64,000 bases of DNA. It comes from Mycolicibacterium palauense (lineage in GTDB: Bacteria; Actinomycetota; Actinomycetes; Mycobacteriales; Mycobacteriaceae). The stretch is taken from positions 1 through 64,000 of the forward strand of contig NZ_NVQF01000011.1 in assembly GCF_002592005.1 (NCBI RefSeq), in the 5' to 3' direction. Below are positions 1 to 10,782 of the stretch, piece after piece. Every line of letters starts with the position of its first letter. The stretch's first letter is position 1. Position numbers and translations under genes: made by a program. The notes beneath the pieces are model-generated. The model did not search any database and was not told the DNA's origin. It worked only from the letters and a program-made list of their open reading frames with translations.

Positions 1-1
1 G

Positions 2-295
2 GGGGTGTGGGTGGGTGAGAGGGACGGGGTGGAGGCGTCGACAGTGGCCGGGGCGTCCCCCGCCGCAACCCGGGCCGAACAGCTGATCGCCGCGTTCGGC
101 GGGCGGGACAACCTGGTCAATGTCGACGCCTGCATCACCCGGCTGCGCATGGAGGTCTCCGACCCGGGCAAAGTCGACCAGGCGCGGCTGCGCACCCTGG
201 GTGCCGCCGGGGTCATCGAGGTCGGCAACAGCGTGCAGGCGGTGTTCGGTACGCAGGCCGAGACCCTGAAGAACGAGATCAACGAGGTGTTGTAG
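2..295 (+). CDS. PTS system EIIB domain protein, 5' end uncertain
   Basis: The visible protein is a PTS EIIB domain of the glucose/N-acetylglucosamine family. It carries the phospho-acceptor cysteine in the motif DACITRLR (about residue 43 counted from the GTG at base 5) and the domain ends normally before the TAG at 293-295. EIIB takes phosphate from EIIA and passes it to the sugar bound by the membrane EIIC domain. The residues before the domain are an Ala/Ser/Thr-rich linker and the frame is open to the window edge. This could therefore be the tail of an EIICB fusion or a free-standing EIIB starting at the GTG at 5 or 29. The family is clear; the true start is not visible. Confidence 0.8.
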   Translation, partial: GVWVGERDGVEASTVAGASPAATRAEQLIAAFGGRDNLVNVDACITRLRMEVSDPGKVDQARLRTLGAAGVIEVGNSVQAVFGTQAETLKNEINEVL

Positions 296-412
296 CGGTC
301 CGCAGCCGGGTCGCGGCTCCCGACCCACCGGTTGGCCAGCGACGCCTCGGCGCGGTTATCCTGGTGACCCACACCCGGCGACGAGGCCGGGCCCGGCACG
401 GAGAGCAACATC

Positions 413-1354
413 ATGGGCCATCCCAGTCCGGTGCGGCCGCCCACGCAGCTGCCCCCAGGCCGTCCGGTGATCGTGCGCGGGGCCGACGGCACCCGCCTGC
501 ACACCGAGGTCTTCGGTCCACCCGACGGCTACCCGATCGTGTTGTCCCACGGCATCACCTGCGCCATCCGGGTATGGCGGGAGCAGATCGCCGACCTCGC
601 CCGCGACTACCGGGTGATCGCCTACGACCATCGCGGCCACGGCCGCAGCGGCGTGCCGGCCCGGGGCCACTACACGCTCAACCACCTGGCGTCGGACCTG
701 GACTCGGTGCTGGAGGCGACGCTGGCCCCCGGCGAGCGGGCCGTCATCGCCGGGCATTCGATGGGCGGTATCGCCATCGAGGCCTGGTCGGAGCGCTACC
801 GGCACCGCGTCGAGCAGCGCGCGGACGCCGTGGCCCTGATCAACACCACCACCGGTGAGATCTTCCGCCAGCTGAATTTCCTGCCGCTGCATGCACGGCT
901 GGCCGCCCCGCGGGTGGCCGTCGGGACCCGCATCGTGCGGACCTTCGGCGGGGTACCGGCCCTGCGCGCCGCCGAGCGGGCCAGCCGCCGGTTCGTCGCG
1001 ACGCTCGCGGTGGGCCGTGACGCCCATCCGGATGTCGCCGAGTTCGTCTACGAGCTCTACGAGAAGACCCCGCCGGCCGGCCGGGGCGGTTGCGCCCGCA
1101 TGCTCATGGACTCGATCGAACGGCGCCACATCCGCCTGGACGGCCTGACGGTACCGACGCTGGTGATCGGCAGCCATCACGACCGGCTGCTGCCATTGGC
1201 CGCCCAGCGCCGGATCGCGCGCTCGGTGCCCAACCTGGTGGAGCTGGTGGAACTGGCCGGCGGTCACTGCGCGATCCTCGAGCGTCCCGCGGAGGTCAAC
1301 CGCCACCTGCGCGCACTGGCGGAGTCCGCCGGCGGGTCCGGATCAGGCCCGTAG
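413..1354 (+). CDS. Alpha/beta hydrolase (Hpx/Rv3171c-like)
   Basis: This is a 313-residue single-domain alpha/beta hydrolase. The oxyanion region reads LSHGIT (about residue 45), the nucleophile elbow is GHSMGG with Ser near 116, and a late Asp (SHHDR) and His (GGHC) complete the triad. It has no signal peptide, so a cytosolic esterase or hydrolase is likely. It converges on the flavin amine oxidase gene and overlaps its 3' end by 12 nt. M. tuberculosis has the same arrangement in Rv3171c (hpx, called a non-haem haloperoxidase) and Rv3170. The substrate is unknown. The ATG at 413 follows a GGAGAG element. Confidence 0.85.
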   Translation: MGHPSPVRPPTQLPPGRPVIVRGADGTRLHTEVFGPPDGYPIVLSHGITCAIRVWREQIADLARDYRVIAYDHRGHGRSGVPARGHYTLNHLASDLDSVLEATLAPGERAVIAGHSMGGIAIEAWSERYRHRVEQRADAVALINTTTGEIFRQLNFLPLHARLAAPRVAVGTRIVRTFGGVPALRAAERASRRFVATLAVGRDAHPDVAEFVYELYEKTPPAGRGGCARMLMDSIERRHIRLDGLTVPTLVIGSHHDRLLPLAAQRRIARSVPNLVELVELAGGHCAILERPAEVNRHLRALAESAGGSGSGP

Positions 1355-2692
1355 CAGGGCGTCGACCTCGGCGGCGGCGCGCAGACCGGAGCGCACCGCC
1401 CCGTCGAGGAAGCCCGTCCACTCGTCGGCGGTCTCGGTGCCGGCCCAGAACACCGGGCCCACCGGGCTGCGCAGCCACCGGCCGACGGTGCTCCACGACT
1501 GCGGCGGCACTGCGGCGGTCGGCCCGCCGGGGGCGAACGGCTCCAGGCCCCAACAGTGGTCGAGGTAGTCGATCGGGTCCAGCGCCGCGTCGCCGAACAG
1601 CGCCGCGAAGCCGGCCAGCGCCCGGCTGCGCCGCTGCTCGGGGGCCAGCGCGTCGAACTCGCGCGCGTCGACGAAGCCCAGCAGCACACCGGGCCCGTCG
1701 TCGCGGGGGCTGACGTCGAAGGTGATGAACACCGGGCCGGTGTCGGACAGGGCCTCACCGGAACGGCCGTCGGAGCGCCAGAACGGAGTCTCGTAGGCGG
1801 CGTAGGCCTTGCTCAGGGTGCCCTGCGGCCAGATCTGCGTGAGCCGGGTGTGCTCGGCCGGCAGCGCGGGCGAGAAGGCGATCGCGGCGCGGTGCTGCGG
1901 GGGCACCGCCACCACCACCGCCGAGGCGGTGACCTCCCCGCGGGAGCAGCCCACCACCACGGTGCCGGGCTCCTCGTGGTCGATGGTGGTGACCACGGCG
2001 TCACATTCCACGGCGCCGTCGCCGAGTTCCTCGCTCATCCGCAGGGCGATCTGCTGGGTGCCGGCCGGGAAACGGTCCTGCTGTGCCCCGCCGGTCACGT
2101 CGAGCATGCGGTCCAGCCCGCCGGCGGCCTTGACGTAGCGCACGGCCTGCAGCATGGACACCTCGTCGGGTTCGCAGCCCCAGGTGACCCGCGACATGAT
2201 CGCCATCAGGTCATGGGTGGTGCTGGAGGCCCGTACCGAGCGGAGCCACTGGGCCAGCGACTGGCCGTCCAGGCGGGCCGCCGACGCGGCGGTCCACGGC
2301 TTGTCCACCGGCACACCACGCGTGAGGCGGCCGAACTGCCAACGGATGCGGGCCACGTTGAGCAGCCCGCCCACCGACAGCGACGGGACGGTGCCCGAAT
2401 ACGACCGGACCCGCCCGCGCCAGTTGATCACGTTGGCGCCCGTGCAATAGGTGGGTGTGGTGGTGCAGCCGAGTTCGGTGGCCAGCCGCAGCACCGCGTC
2501 CTGGGTGGGGCCCACGAAGGTGGCGCCCAGATCGACGGGCAGTCCGGCCACCGCGCCGGTGTGGGACCGTCCGCCGACCCGGTCGCGGCCCTCCAGGACG
2601 ATGACGTCATGGCCGCGGCGGCGCAGGTCCCGCGCCGCGGACAACCCCGCGAACCCCGCACCCACCACGACGACATCTGCCCGGTCACGCAC
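1343..2692 (-). CDS. aofH: Flavin-containing monoamine oxidase family protein
   Basis: This 449-residue FAD enzyme has an N-terminal Rossmann dinucleotide motif ([12 protein letters not shown], from about residue 10) followed by [10 protein letters not shown]. It ends with the second FAD-contact block [10 protein letters not shown] and FLDGAVRSG, so the amine oxidase fold is complete. The family oxidises primary or polyamines, or related substrates, to imines with release of peroxide. Start is a GTG at 2692, 42 nt from the divergent LLM oxidoreductase gene. Length, sequence and the convergent hydrolase neighbour fit Rv3170 (aofH). The substrate cannot be read from sequence. Confidence 0.88.
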   Translation of the reverse strand: MRDRADVVVVGAGFAGLSAARDLRRRGHDVIVLEGRDRVGGRSHTGAVAGLPVDLGATFVGPTQDAVLRLATELGCTTTPTYCTGANVINWRGRVRSYSGTVPSLSVGGLLNVARIRWQFGRLTRGVPVDKPWTAASAARLDGQSLAQWLRSVRASSTTHDLMAIMSRVTWGCEPDEVSMLQAVRYVKAAGGLDRMLDVTGGAQQDRFPAGTQQIALRMSEELGDGAVECDAVVTTIDHEEPGTVVVGCSRGEVTASAVVVAVPPQHRAAIAFSPALPAEHTRLTQIWPQGTLSKAYAAYETPFWRSDGRSGEALSDTGPVFITFDVSPRDDGPGVLLGFVDAREFDALAPEQRRSRALAGFAALFGDAALDPIDYLDHCWGLEPFAPGGPTAAVPPQSWSTVGRWLRSPVGPVFWAGTETADEWTGFLDGAVRSGLRAAAEVDALLRA

Positions 2693-2711
2693 ACCGACCA
2701 GTCAAGCGCAT

Positions 2712-2738
2712 TAGGCTCCCCCCGTGAAGTCCCGATGA
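2712..2738 (+). promoter_or_regulatory. Leaderless -10 box and 4-codon uORF overlapping the LLM gene start
   Basis: A mycobacterial -10 hexamer TAGGCT (2712-2717) is followed after 6 nt by a GTG at 2724, the spacing expected for a leaderless transcript. That GTG opens a 4-codon frame (GTG AAG TCC CGA) whose TGA (2736-2738) overlaps the ATG of the downstream gene (2735) as ATGA. No convincing Shine-Dalgarno precedes the ATG. A translationally coupled mini-ORF is a reasonable reading, but a short frame like this can arise by chance. Confidence 0.45.
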
Positions 2739-3724
2739 AGATCCTGACGGCGTTGTTGGGCCCGGCCGATGCGATCGACCGGGCCCGCGCACTGCGTGAG
2801 GCCGGTGCGGCCGGGGTCTTCACCTTCGAGGGCCCCCACGATGTGTTCACCCCGCTGACCCTGGCCAGCACGGTGGGCGGTCTCGATCTGATGACCAACG
2901 TCGCGATCGCGTTTCCGCGCAACCCGATTCATCTGGCCCACCAGGCCAATGACCACCAGCTGCTGTCCGGGGGACGGTTCACCCTGGGGCTGGGCACCCA
3001 GATCCGGACCCAGATCGAGAAGCGGTTCGGCGCCGACTTCGACCGCCCCGTCGCGCGGATGACCGAACTGATCGCGGCGCTGCGGGCGATCTTCTCGGCC
3101 TGGGAGAGCGGGGAGCGGCTGAACTTCCGCGGCGAGTTCTACCGGCACACCCTGATGACCCCGACGTTCAGCCCCGGCCCGAACCCGTACGGGCCACCGC
3201 CGATCTTCGTCGGCGCCCTGGGGCCCCGCCTGACGCGGGCGGTCGCCGAACACGCCGACGGGCTGCTGGTCATGCCGTTCGGCAGCCGGCGGTTCCTGCA
3301 GGAGACGACGCTGCCCTCGGTGCGGGCGGGGCTGGCCGGCCGCGCCGGCGGGGCGCGGCCGCTGGCGCTGATACCGGAGATCATCGTGTCCGCCGGCGAC
3401 GATCACACCGCGACACGGCGGCTGCTGGCGTTCTACGGTTCCACCCCGGCCTACCGCCCGGTGCTGGAGGCGCACGGCTGGGGCGCGCTGCAGGACGAGT
3501 TGAACGCGCTGTCCAAGCAGGGCCGCTGGCAGGAGATGGGCGGGCTCATCGACGACGAGATACTGCACACCGTCGCCGCCTGCGGCACCCCCGCCGAGAT
3601 CGCCGCGCACATTCGCGACCGGGTCCGCGGGATCGACGACATGACCGTGGACACGGTGTGCCTCTATCAGCCCGGCGTCATCGACCCGGGGGTGCTCGGC
3701 GCAATCGTCGACGCCCTGCGGTGA
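2735..3724 (+). CDS. LLM-class F420-dependent oxidoreductase
   Basis: This 329-residue protein has the luciferase-like TIM-barrel pattern: an N-terminal MKILTALLGP strand, FEGPHD near residue 30, NVAIAFPRNP near 70, and the LSGGRFTLGLGTQI block near 90 that contacts F420 or flavin. It resembles the family called TIGR03617 in actinobacteria, from memory. Such enzymes use reduced F420 or FMN to reduce or oxygenate small organic substrates. The open frame extends far upstream opposite the amine oxidase gene, but the ATG at 2735 gives the normal family length. The gene ends just before a long palindromic hairpin. Confidence 0.85.
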   Translation: MKILTALLGPADAIDRARALREAGAAGVFTFEGPHDVFTPLTLASTVGGLDLMTNVAIAFPRNPIHLAHQANDHQLLSGGRFTLGLGTQIRTQIEKRFGADFDRPVARMTELIAALRAIFSAWESGERLNFRGEFYRHTLMTPTFSPGPNPYGPPPIFVGALGPRLTRAVAEHADGLLVMPFGSRRFLQETTLPSVRAGLAGRAGGARPLALIPEIIVSAGDDHTATRRLLAFYGSTPAYRPVLEAHGWGALQDELNALSKQGRWQEMGGLIDDEILHTVAACGTPAEIAAHIRDRVRGIDDMTVDTVCLYQPGVIDPGVLGAIVDALR

Positions 3725-3734
3725 CTCCTACGGT

Positions 3735-3783
3735 GATTTCGGTGCAGCTAGTCCCGCCCAGCGGGACTAGCTGCACCGAAATC
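3735..3783. repeat. Long palindromic repeat, copy 1 (23-bp arms, 3-nt loop)
   Basis: Arms at 3735-3757 and 3761-3783 are perfectly complementary over 23 bp around a CCA loop. The outer half of each arm carries GATTTCGGTGCAGC or its complement. A second copy of the same family lies at 4774-4826, so this is a dispersed repeat as well as a hairpin. It sits between convergent genes and could stop transcription from both sides, though it lacks a T-tract. The right arm supplies the last codons and the TAG stop of the reductase gene on the minus strand. Confidence 0.85.
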
Positions 3784-4753
3784 GCAGGACGACCTTGCCG
3801 TGGGCGGTGCGGTTCTCCAGCGAGGCCAGGGCCGCGCCGGCCTGCTCGGCGGGAAAGACCTGCGGCTGTGGTGCGCTGACCCTGCCCGAGGCCAGCAGCG
3901 ACTCCAGCTCGTCCCACTGCTCGGCGAGATAGCCCGGGTGTGACATCGCCCAGGCGCCCCAGCCGACCCCGACCGCGTCGACGTTGTTCAGCAGCAGCCG
4001 ATTGGCCTTGATCGTGGGGATCTCGCCGCCGGTGAAGCCGATGATCAGCAGCCGGCCGGCCGGCGCCAGCGAGCGCAGCGAATCGGTGAAGCGGTCGCCA
4101 CCGACCGGGTCCACCACGATGTCGACACCGCGGCCGTCGGTCAGCTCCGCCACGGCGTCCTTGAACCCGTCGGCCAGCACGACCTCCGACGCCCCGGCCG
4201 CCCTGGCGATGGCGGCCTTGTCCTCGGTGGAGACCACGGCGATGGTGCGCCCGGCGCCCAGCGCCGGTGCCAGCCGCAGTGCGGACGTGCCGATCCCGCC
4301 GGCGGCCCCGTGCACCAGGACGGTCTCCCCGGGCATCAGCCGCCCGCGGGTGCGCAACGCGAAATGGACGGTGAGGTCGTTGAACAGCACCCCCGCACCG
4401 GCCTCGAAGGAGACGTTGTCCGGAAGCCGGAAGACCCGGTCGGGCGGCAGTGCGACGACCTCGGCCATTCCGTCGGTGATCATGGTCAGCCCGAGCACCC
4501 GGTCGCCGGGGAAGACGTGCGCGCCGGCGGGGGCGCTGCGCACGACGCCGGCCACCTCGCCCCCGGGCGTGAACGGCGGCTCCGGCTTGTACTGGTAGAG
4601 CCCGCGCGAGAGCAGGGCATCGGGGAAGGCCACGCCCGCGGCGTGGACCTCGATGACCACGTTGGTGTCGTCGTGGACGCCGGCGGGCTCGTCGACCTCG
4701 TTGAGTTCGATCGCATCGGGACCGTCGAGCCGGGTGATCTGGATCGCGCGCAT
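3767..4753 (-). CDS. NADPH:quinone oxidoreductase-like MDR enzyme
   Basis: This is a zinc-free medium-chain dehydrogenase/reductase of 328 residues. It starts MRAIQITRLDG, carries the substrate-domain motif GGEVAGVV near residue 65 and the NADPH-binding motif VHGAAGGIGTSAL near 145. Members reduce quinones or enoyl thioesters with NADPH. A leaderless promoter fits an ATG at 4753: TAGCGT at 4766-4761 lies 7 nt upstream. The alternative GTG at 4762 falls inside that box. The final residues (RFRCS) and the stop are encoded by the palindromic repeat, so the repeat has captured the C terminus. Both flanks of the gene carry copies of the repeat. Confidence 0.85.
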   Translation of the reverse strand: MRAIQITRLDGPDAIELNEVDEPAGVHDDTNVVIEVHAAGVAFPDALLSRGLYQYKPEPPFTPGGEVAGVVRSAPAGAHVFPGDRVLGLTMITDGMAEVVALPPDRVFRLPDNVSFEAGAGVLFNDLTVHFALRTRGRLMPGETVLVHGAAGGIGTSALRLAPALGAGRTIAVVSTEDKAAIARAAGASEVVLADGFKDAVAELTDGRGVDIVVDPVGGDRFTDSLRSLAPAGRLLIIGFTGGEIPTIKANRLLLNNVDAVGVGWGAWAMSHPGYLAEQWDELESLLASGRVSAPQPQVFPAEQAGAALASLENRTAHGKVVLRFRCS

Positions 4754-4773
4754 GCCCGCCACGCTAGCCCACC

Positions 4774-4825
4774 GCGATTTCGGTGCAGCCGGTCCCGTCC
4801 AGCGGGACCGGCTGCACCGAAATCG

Positions 4826-4826
<1 letters not shown>
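4774..4826. repeat. Long palindromic repeat, copy 2 (24-bp arms, 5-nt loop)
   Basis: Arms at 4774-4797 and 4803-4826 are perfectly complementary over 24 bp around TCCAG. The outer GATTTCGGTGCAGC half is identical to copy 1, while the inner part differs by paired substitutions (GGTCCCG here, AGTCCCGC there), so pairing has been kept while sequence changed. It lies just upstream of the reductase promoter and touches the stop codon of the next minus-strand gene at 4826. Confidence 0.85.
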
Positions 4827-7175
<2,349 letters not shown>

Positions 7176-7805
7176 ATGATGAAAGCAGGCTCGTCATCGC
7201 TTGACAAGACCCCGGGGGCGGGGCGGCCCCGCGACCCGCGTATCGACGCTGCCATACTCGCCGCCACGGCGGACCTGCTTGTCGAAATCGGTTACGCGAA
7301 CCTGACGATGGCCGCCGTGGCCGAGCGGGCCGGCACCACCAAGACGGCGCTGTACCGGCGGTGGTCCGGCAAGGCCGAGCTCGTGCACGAGGCGGCGTTC
7401 CCGGCCGCCCCGACCGCACTGGCGGCGCCCGCCGGCGACATCGCCGCCGACGTGCGCGCGATGATCGCCGCGGCCCGCGACGTGTTCACCACACCGGTGG
7501 TGCGCGCCGCGCTGCCCGGGTTGATCGCCGACATGGCCGACGACCCCGACCTCAACACCCGGGTGATGGGCCGGTTCACCGAGGTGTTCGCCGCGGTGCG
7601 GGAGCGCGTGGCCGACGCCGTCGCCCGCGGTGAGGTGCACGCCGACATCGACCCCGACCGGCTCGTCGAGGTGATCGGCGGCGCCACCCTGCTTCGGATA
7701 CTGCTGGCGCCCGGCCCGTTCGGGGATGGAGAACTCGGCGACGACTGGGTGGATCAGACCACCGCCATAGTCGTCCACGGGGTCGTCCACCAAGTGAGGA
7801 GATAG
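7176..7805 (+). CDS. TetR/AcrR-family transcriptional regulator (Rv3167c-like)
   Basis: This 209-residue regulator has an N-terminal TetR helix-turn-helix: RIDAAILAATADLLVEIGY leads into LTMAAVAERAGTTKTALYRRW, where TTKTALYRRW is the recognition helix region. The rest is a ligand-binding helical domain. It is divergent from the APH/Rv3169-like pair and its stop touches the GTG of the following SDR gene, so it may control both directions. Rv3167c occupies the same position in M. tuberculosis and has been linked to lipid and virulence traits. Start is ATG 7176; ATG 7179 is equally possible. Confidence 0.9.
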   Translation: MMKAGSSSLDKTPGAGRPRDPRIDAAILAATADLLVEIGYANLTMAAVAERAGTTKTALYRRWSGKAELVHEAAFPAAPTALAAPAGDIAADVRAMIAAARDVFTTPVVRAALPGLIADMADDPDLNTRVMGRFTEVFAAVRERVADAVARGEVHADIDPDRLVEVIGGATLLRILLAPGPFGDGELGDDWVDQTTAIVVHGVVHQVRR

Positions 7806-8675
7806 GTGATGGGTGTCCGGCTGAACGGACGGACCGCGATCGTCACGGGCGCCAGCAGGGGGCTGGGCCGCGCGATCGCGCTGGCCCTGGCCGCACAGGG
7901 CGCCGCGGTGGCGGTGGCGGCCCGCACCGAACGGGTGTGGAACGACAAGCTGCCCGGAACCATCGGCGACACGGTCGCCGACATCGAGGCCGCCGGCGGC
8001 CGCGCCGTGGCGATTCGTGCGGATCTGACCGACCGCGACGACCTGCCCCGCCTGGTCGAGCAGGCCCGCGCCGCGTTCGGCCCGGTCACCCTGTTGGTCA
8101 ACAACGCCGCGTTCACGGCGCCGGGCCGCCCGCCGCGGCCCGGCGCCACGCGGGCCGCCGCGGGGCCGCCCACGACGGCGGCCCCGCGCGCGGACTGGCC
8201 GCCCTTCGTCGGCACCCCGGTGCACGCGTTTCGGCGGCACTTCGAGATCGCGGTGTTCGCCGCCTACGAGCTGATGCAGCTGGTGGTCCCGGACATGATC
8301 GACGCCGGGGGCGGCGCGATCGTCAACATCAGCTCGGTGGCCTCGCGGATTCCCGGGGCGGGCCCCTACCGCGACTTCTCCGGCGGTGTCCTGCCCGGCT
8401 ATGGCGGATCCAAGGCGGCGCTGGAGCATCTGACCGAATCGGCGGCCTACGAGCTGCAGAGGCGCAACATCGCGGTCAACGCGCTGTCCCCGTCGCAGGC
8501 CATGCTGACGCCGGGATTGTCGTACTACCGCACCGATTTCGACGACGTCGGCTCGGAGGAGGATTTCGCCGAGGCGGTGGTGCGGCTGGCGCTCGTCGAT
8601 CCGCAGACCGTCACCGGTCGGACCATCGGCCACCGGCAGGTGCTCGATGGCAGCTTCGATCCGTTCGGACCCTGA
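7806..8675 (+). CDS. SDR-family NAD(P)-dependent oxidoreductase
   Basis: This 289-residue short-chain dehydrogenase has the cofactor motif TGASRGLGRA near residue 15, NNAA near 98, catalytic Ser in NISSVAS and the YGGSK catalytic Tyr/Lys. About 35 extra residues rich in Pro, Ala and Arg follow NNAA (roughly residues 100-135), which is unusual for a classical SDR and probably forms a surface or substrate loop. The GTG at 7806 directly follows the TetR stop, with GAGGAG just upstream; ATG 7809 is an alternative. It is followed by an alcohol dehydrogenase, suggesting a paired alcohol/ketone oxidation step. Confidence 0.9.
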   Translation: MMGVRLNGRTAIVTGASRGLGRAIALALAAQGAAVAVAARTERVWNDKLPGTIGDTVADIEAAGGRAVAIRADLTDRDDLPRLVEQARAAFGPVTLLVNNAAFTAPGRPPRPGATRAAAGPPTTAAPRADWPPFVGTPVHAFRRHFEIAVFAAYELMQLVVPDMIDAGGGAIVNISSVASRIPGAGPYRDFSGGVLPGYGGSKAALEHLTESAAYELQRRNIAVNALSPSQAMLTPGLSYYRTDFDDVGSEEDFAEAVVRLALVDPQTVTGRTIGHRQVLDGSFDPFGP

Positions 8676-8688
8676 AGGAGGGAACACG

Positions 8689-9858
8689 ATGGACACCATG
8701 AAAGCCGTGAGCTGCCTGCACGGGGAGCTGTCGGTGGTGGAGTTGCCCACGCCCCGGCCCGGGCCCGGCCAGTTGGTGCTGGACGTGCGGCGCTGCGGCA
8801 TCTGCGGCTCGGACCTGCATGCCCGGGTGCACGCCGACGAACTGACCGGGGTGATGTCGGCGGTCGGCTATGACGGGTTCATGCGCGGCGACACCCCGGT
8901 GGTGCTGGGGCACGAGTTCTGCGGTGAGGTGGCCGAGCGGGGGCGCGGCGTGGGCAAGGCGTTCAGGCCCGGGACCCCGGTGGTGTCCTTCCCGCTGCTG
9001 CGCGCCGACGGCGAGGTGCACCTGACCGGATTGTCGCCGCTGGCGCCGGGCGGCTATGCCGAGCGGGTGCTGGCCGAGGCCTCGATGACGTTCGCGGTTC
9101 CCAACGGGCTGGATCTGGACACCGCCGCGCTCACCGAACCGATGGCGGTTGCACTGCATGCCGTGCGCCGCAGCGAGATCGGGCGCGGCGACGTCGCGGC
9201 CGTGGTGGGCTGCGGCCCGGTCGGGCTGGCCGTCATCTGCCAACTCAAGGCCCTCGGTGTGGCGACGATCATCGCCAGCGACTTCTCCGCCCGACGCAGG
9301 GAACTGGCCACCCGGTGCGGAGCCGACGTCGTCGTCGACCCGGCGCTGGACTCACCGTATGACGCGATGGCCGAACACCGGGGCGTGTTCACCTCGGCCG
9401 CCTCGCTGTATTCGTTGGGGGTGGGCTCGATGGAGAGGATGCGCCGGCTGCCGGGGTGGGCCAGGCTCTACCGGCTCGCGGACCGCCTCGGGGCGGCCGG
9501 CCCGAAGCGCCCTGTCGTCTTCGAATGCGTCGGGGTGCCCGGCATGATCGACGCGGTGGCCGCCGAGGCGCCGGTGGCCACCCGGATCGTGGTGGTGGGG
9601 GTGTGCATGGAGGTCGATCGGCTGCGCCCGGCGATCGCGATCGGCAAGGAACTCGACCTGCGGTTCGTGTTCGGGTACACGCCGCTGGAATTCCGCGACA
9701 CCCTGCACATGCTGGCCGACGGCAAGCTGGACGCCTCCGCGCTGGTCACCGGGACGGTCGGCCTGGGTGGGGTCGAGGCCGCCTTCGACGCGCTGGGCGC
9801 GCCGGGCCGGCACGCGAAGGTCCTGATCGACCCCGCCAGTGCCGCCCTGACGGTCTGA
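8689..9858 (+). CDS. Zinc-dependent alcohol dehydrogenase (MDR family)
   Basis: A 389-residue medium-chain dehydrogenase with the catalytic zinc motifs CGICGSDLHAR (near residue 37) and GHEFCGEV (near 72), then the nucleotide motif GCGPVGLAVICQL near 178. The structural-zinc four-cysteine lobe of classical ADHs is not evident. It is related to butanediol/sorbitol dehydrogenases and should oxidise a secondary alcohol with NAD(P). ATG 8689 is fixed by AAGGAGG at 8675-8681, which overlaps the SDR stop, so the SDR and ADH are co-expressed. Confidence 0.9.
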   Translation: MDTMKAVSCLHGELSVVELPTPRPGPGQLVLDVRRCGICGSDLHARVHADELTGVMSAVGYDGFMRGDTPVVLGHEFCGEVAERGRGVGKAFRPGTPVVSFPLLRADGEVHLTGLSPLAPGGYAERVLAEASMTFAVPNGLDLDTAALTEPMAVALHAVRRSEIGRGDVAAVVGCGPVGLAVICQLKALGVATIIASDFSARRRELATRCGADVVVDPALDSPYDAMAEHRGVFTSAASLYSLGVGSMERMRRLPGWARLYRLADRLGAAGPKRPVVFECVGVPGMIDAVAAEAPVATRIVVVGVCMEVDRLRPAIAIGKELDLRFVFGYTPLEFRDTLHMLADGKLDASALVTGTVGLGGVEAAFDALGAPGRHAKVLIDPASAALTV

Positions 9859-9859
9859 G

Positions 9860-10672
9860 TCAGGCCCGGGCCGGGGTTCCGGCGAAATGGGGGTTCGACA
9901 CCGAGGTCGTCACACCGGCGCCGATCTGCCCCACGGTGTCGAAGAGGGCGGCGGTGCCGGTGGCCACGCCGCCGGCGCTGCAGTGGGTCAGTGCGGCCAG
10001 CCCGATGTAGGGCCCCTCGGGCAGGCGGCACAGGGTCAGGGTGTAGTCGGCGTTGATGAACCCCAGCCCCGCCGTGGTGAAGTTGGTCATCGAGGCGGTG
10101 ACGTCGACGGCCATCGCGGCGCGCACGAACGGCGAGATCTCCTCGCCGTCGACGAGTGCGCGGATCTCACGCAGCCAGGCGTAGCGCGGACCGTCGTGTT
10201 GCCACTCGAATCCGCCGCCGCCGTGGTCGGGATCGCGGCCGTAGGCGCGGATGAACATCGGGACCGAGGTGTCGAACCGCTCCGGCTCCGCGGGCAGCGG
10301 CGGTATGGAAACGGGGGTGCTCCAGGGGGTTTCGGGTGGTTGCTCACCGCCGCGAAGGTAGAGCGCCGACGCGCGTGCCACCGTCTCGCCGCGTTGGGTC
10401 ATGACCGCGTCGATCGCCTGCATGCGCCGGCCGACCCGCAGCACCTCGGCGTCGACGGTGACCGGTTCGGTGGCCACCCGGCGCAGGATGTCCACCGTGA
10501 GCCGGGCGGGTACGAGCTCCGGATCGGCGCGACGGCCCTCGACGGCGCGGGCCAGCAGGCCACCGACCACCTGACCGCCCAGCGTGGGGCCCCAGCCGCC
10601 CTGGGCCACCTCGTGGGGGACGAAGGTGTCGCCGTCGGGCACGAAGAAGGGCGTCAGGCTGGCGGTCGGCAT
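9860..10672 (-). CDS. Acyl-CoA thioesterase (TesB/hotdog family)
   Basis: A 270-residue double-hotdog thioesterase-like protein. The N-terminal half contains GGWGPTLGGQVVGGLLARAV near residue 25 and the C-terminal hotdog contains MTNFTTAGLGFINADYTLTL near 210. These proteins hydrolyse medium- to long-chain acyl-CoA. It converges on the alcohol dehydrogenase with a 1-nt gap. Upstream, TAAGTT at 10719-10714 could be its -10 box and AAGGAC precedes the ATG at 10672. The substrate range is not predictable. Confidence 0.8.
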   Translation of the reverse strand: MPTASLTPFFVPDGDTFVPHEVAQGGWGPTLGGQVVGGLLARAVEGRRADPELVPARLTVDILRRVATEPVTVDAEVLRVGRRMQAIDAVMTQRGETVARASALYLRGGEQPPETPWSTPVSIPPLPAEPERFDTSVPMFIRAYGRDPDHGGGGFEWQHDGPRYAWLREIRALVDGEEISPFVRAAMAVDVTASMTNFTTAGLGFINADYTLTLCRLPEGPYIGLAALTHCSAGGVATGTAALFDTVGQIGAGVTTSVSNPHFAGTPARA

Positions 10673-10741
10673 GGCATGTCCTTGCTGCGATCCTCGCGGA
10701 GGCTGATACGGGAAAACTTACAGTAGTGGATTCTGCAGGCG

Positions 10742-10772
10742 CCGGCGGCGCGGGGGAGTGTGCCGCCGCCGG
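10742..10772. terminator. GC-rich hairpin after the crotonase gene
   Basis: Arms CCGGCGGCG (10742-10750) and CGCCGCCGG (10764-10772) form a 9-bp stem with a 13-nt loop, 11 nt past the stop of the minus-strand crotonase gene. There is no T-tract, so termination is only suggested. Confidence 0.35.
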
Positions 10773-10782
10773 GGCGGTGCCG

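Noticed and set aside
7194..8801. A 535-codon minus-strand frame opposite TetR and SDR
   Set aside because: The plus-strand TetR and SDR have clear family motifs; the antisense product does not.
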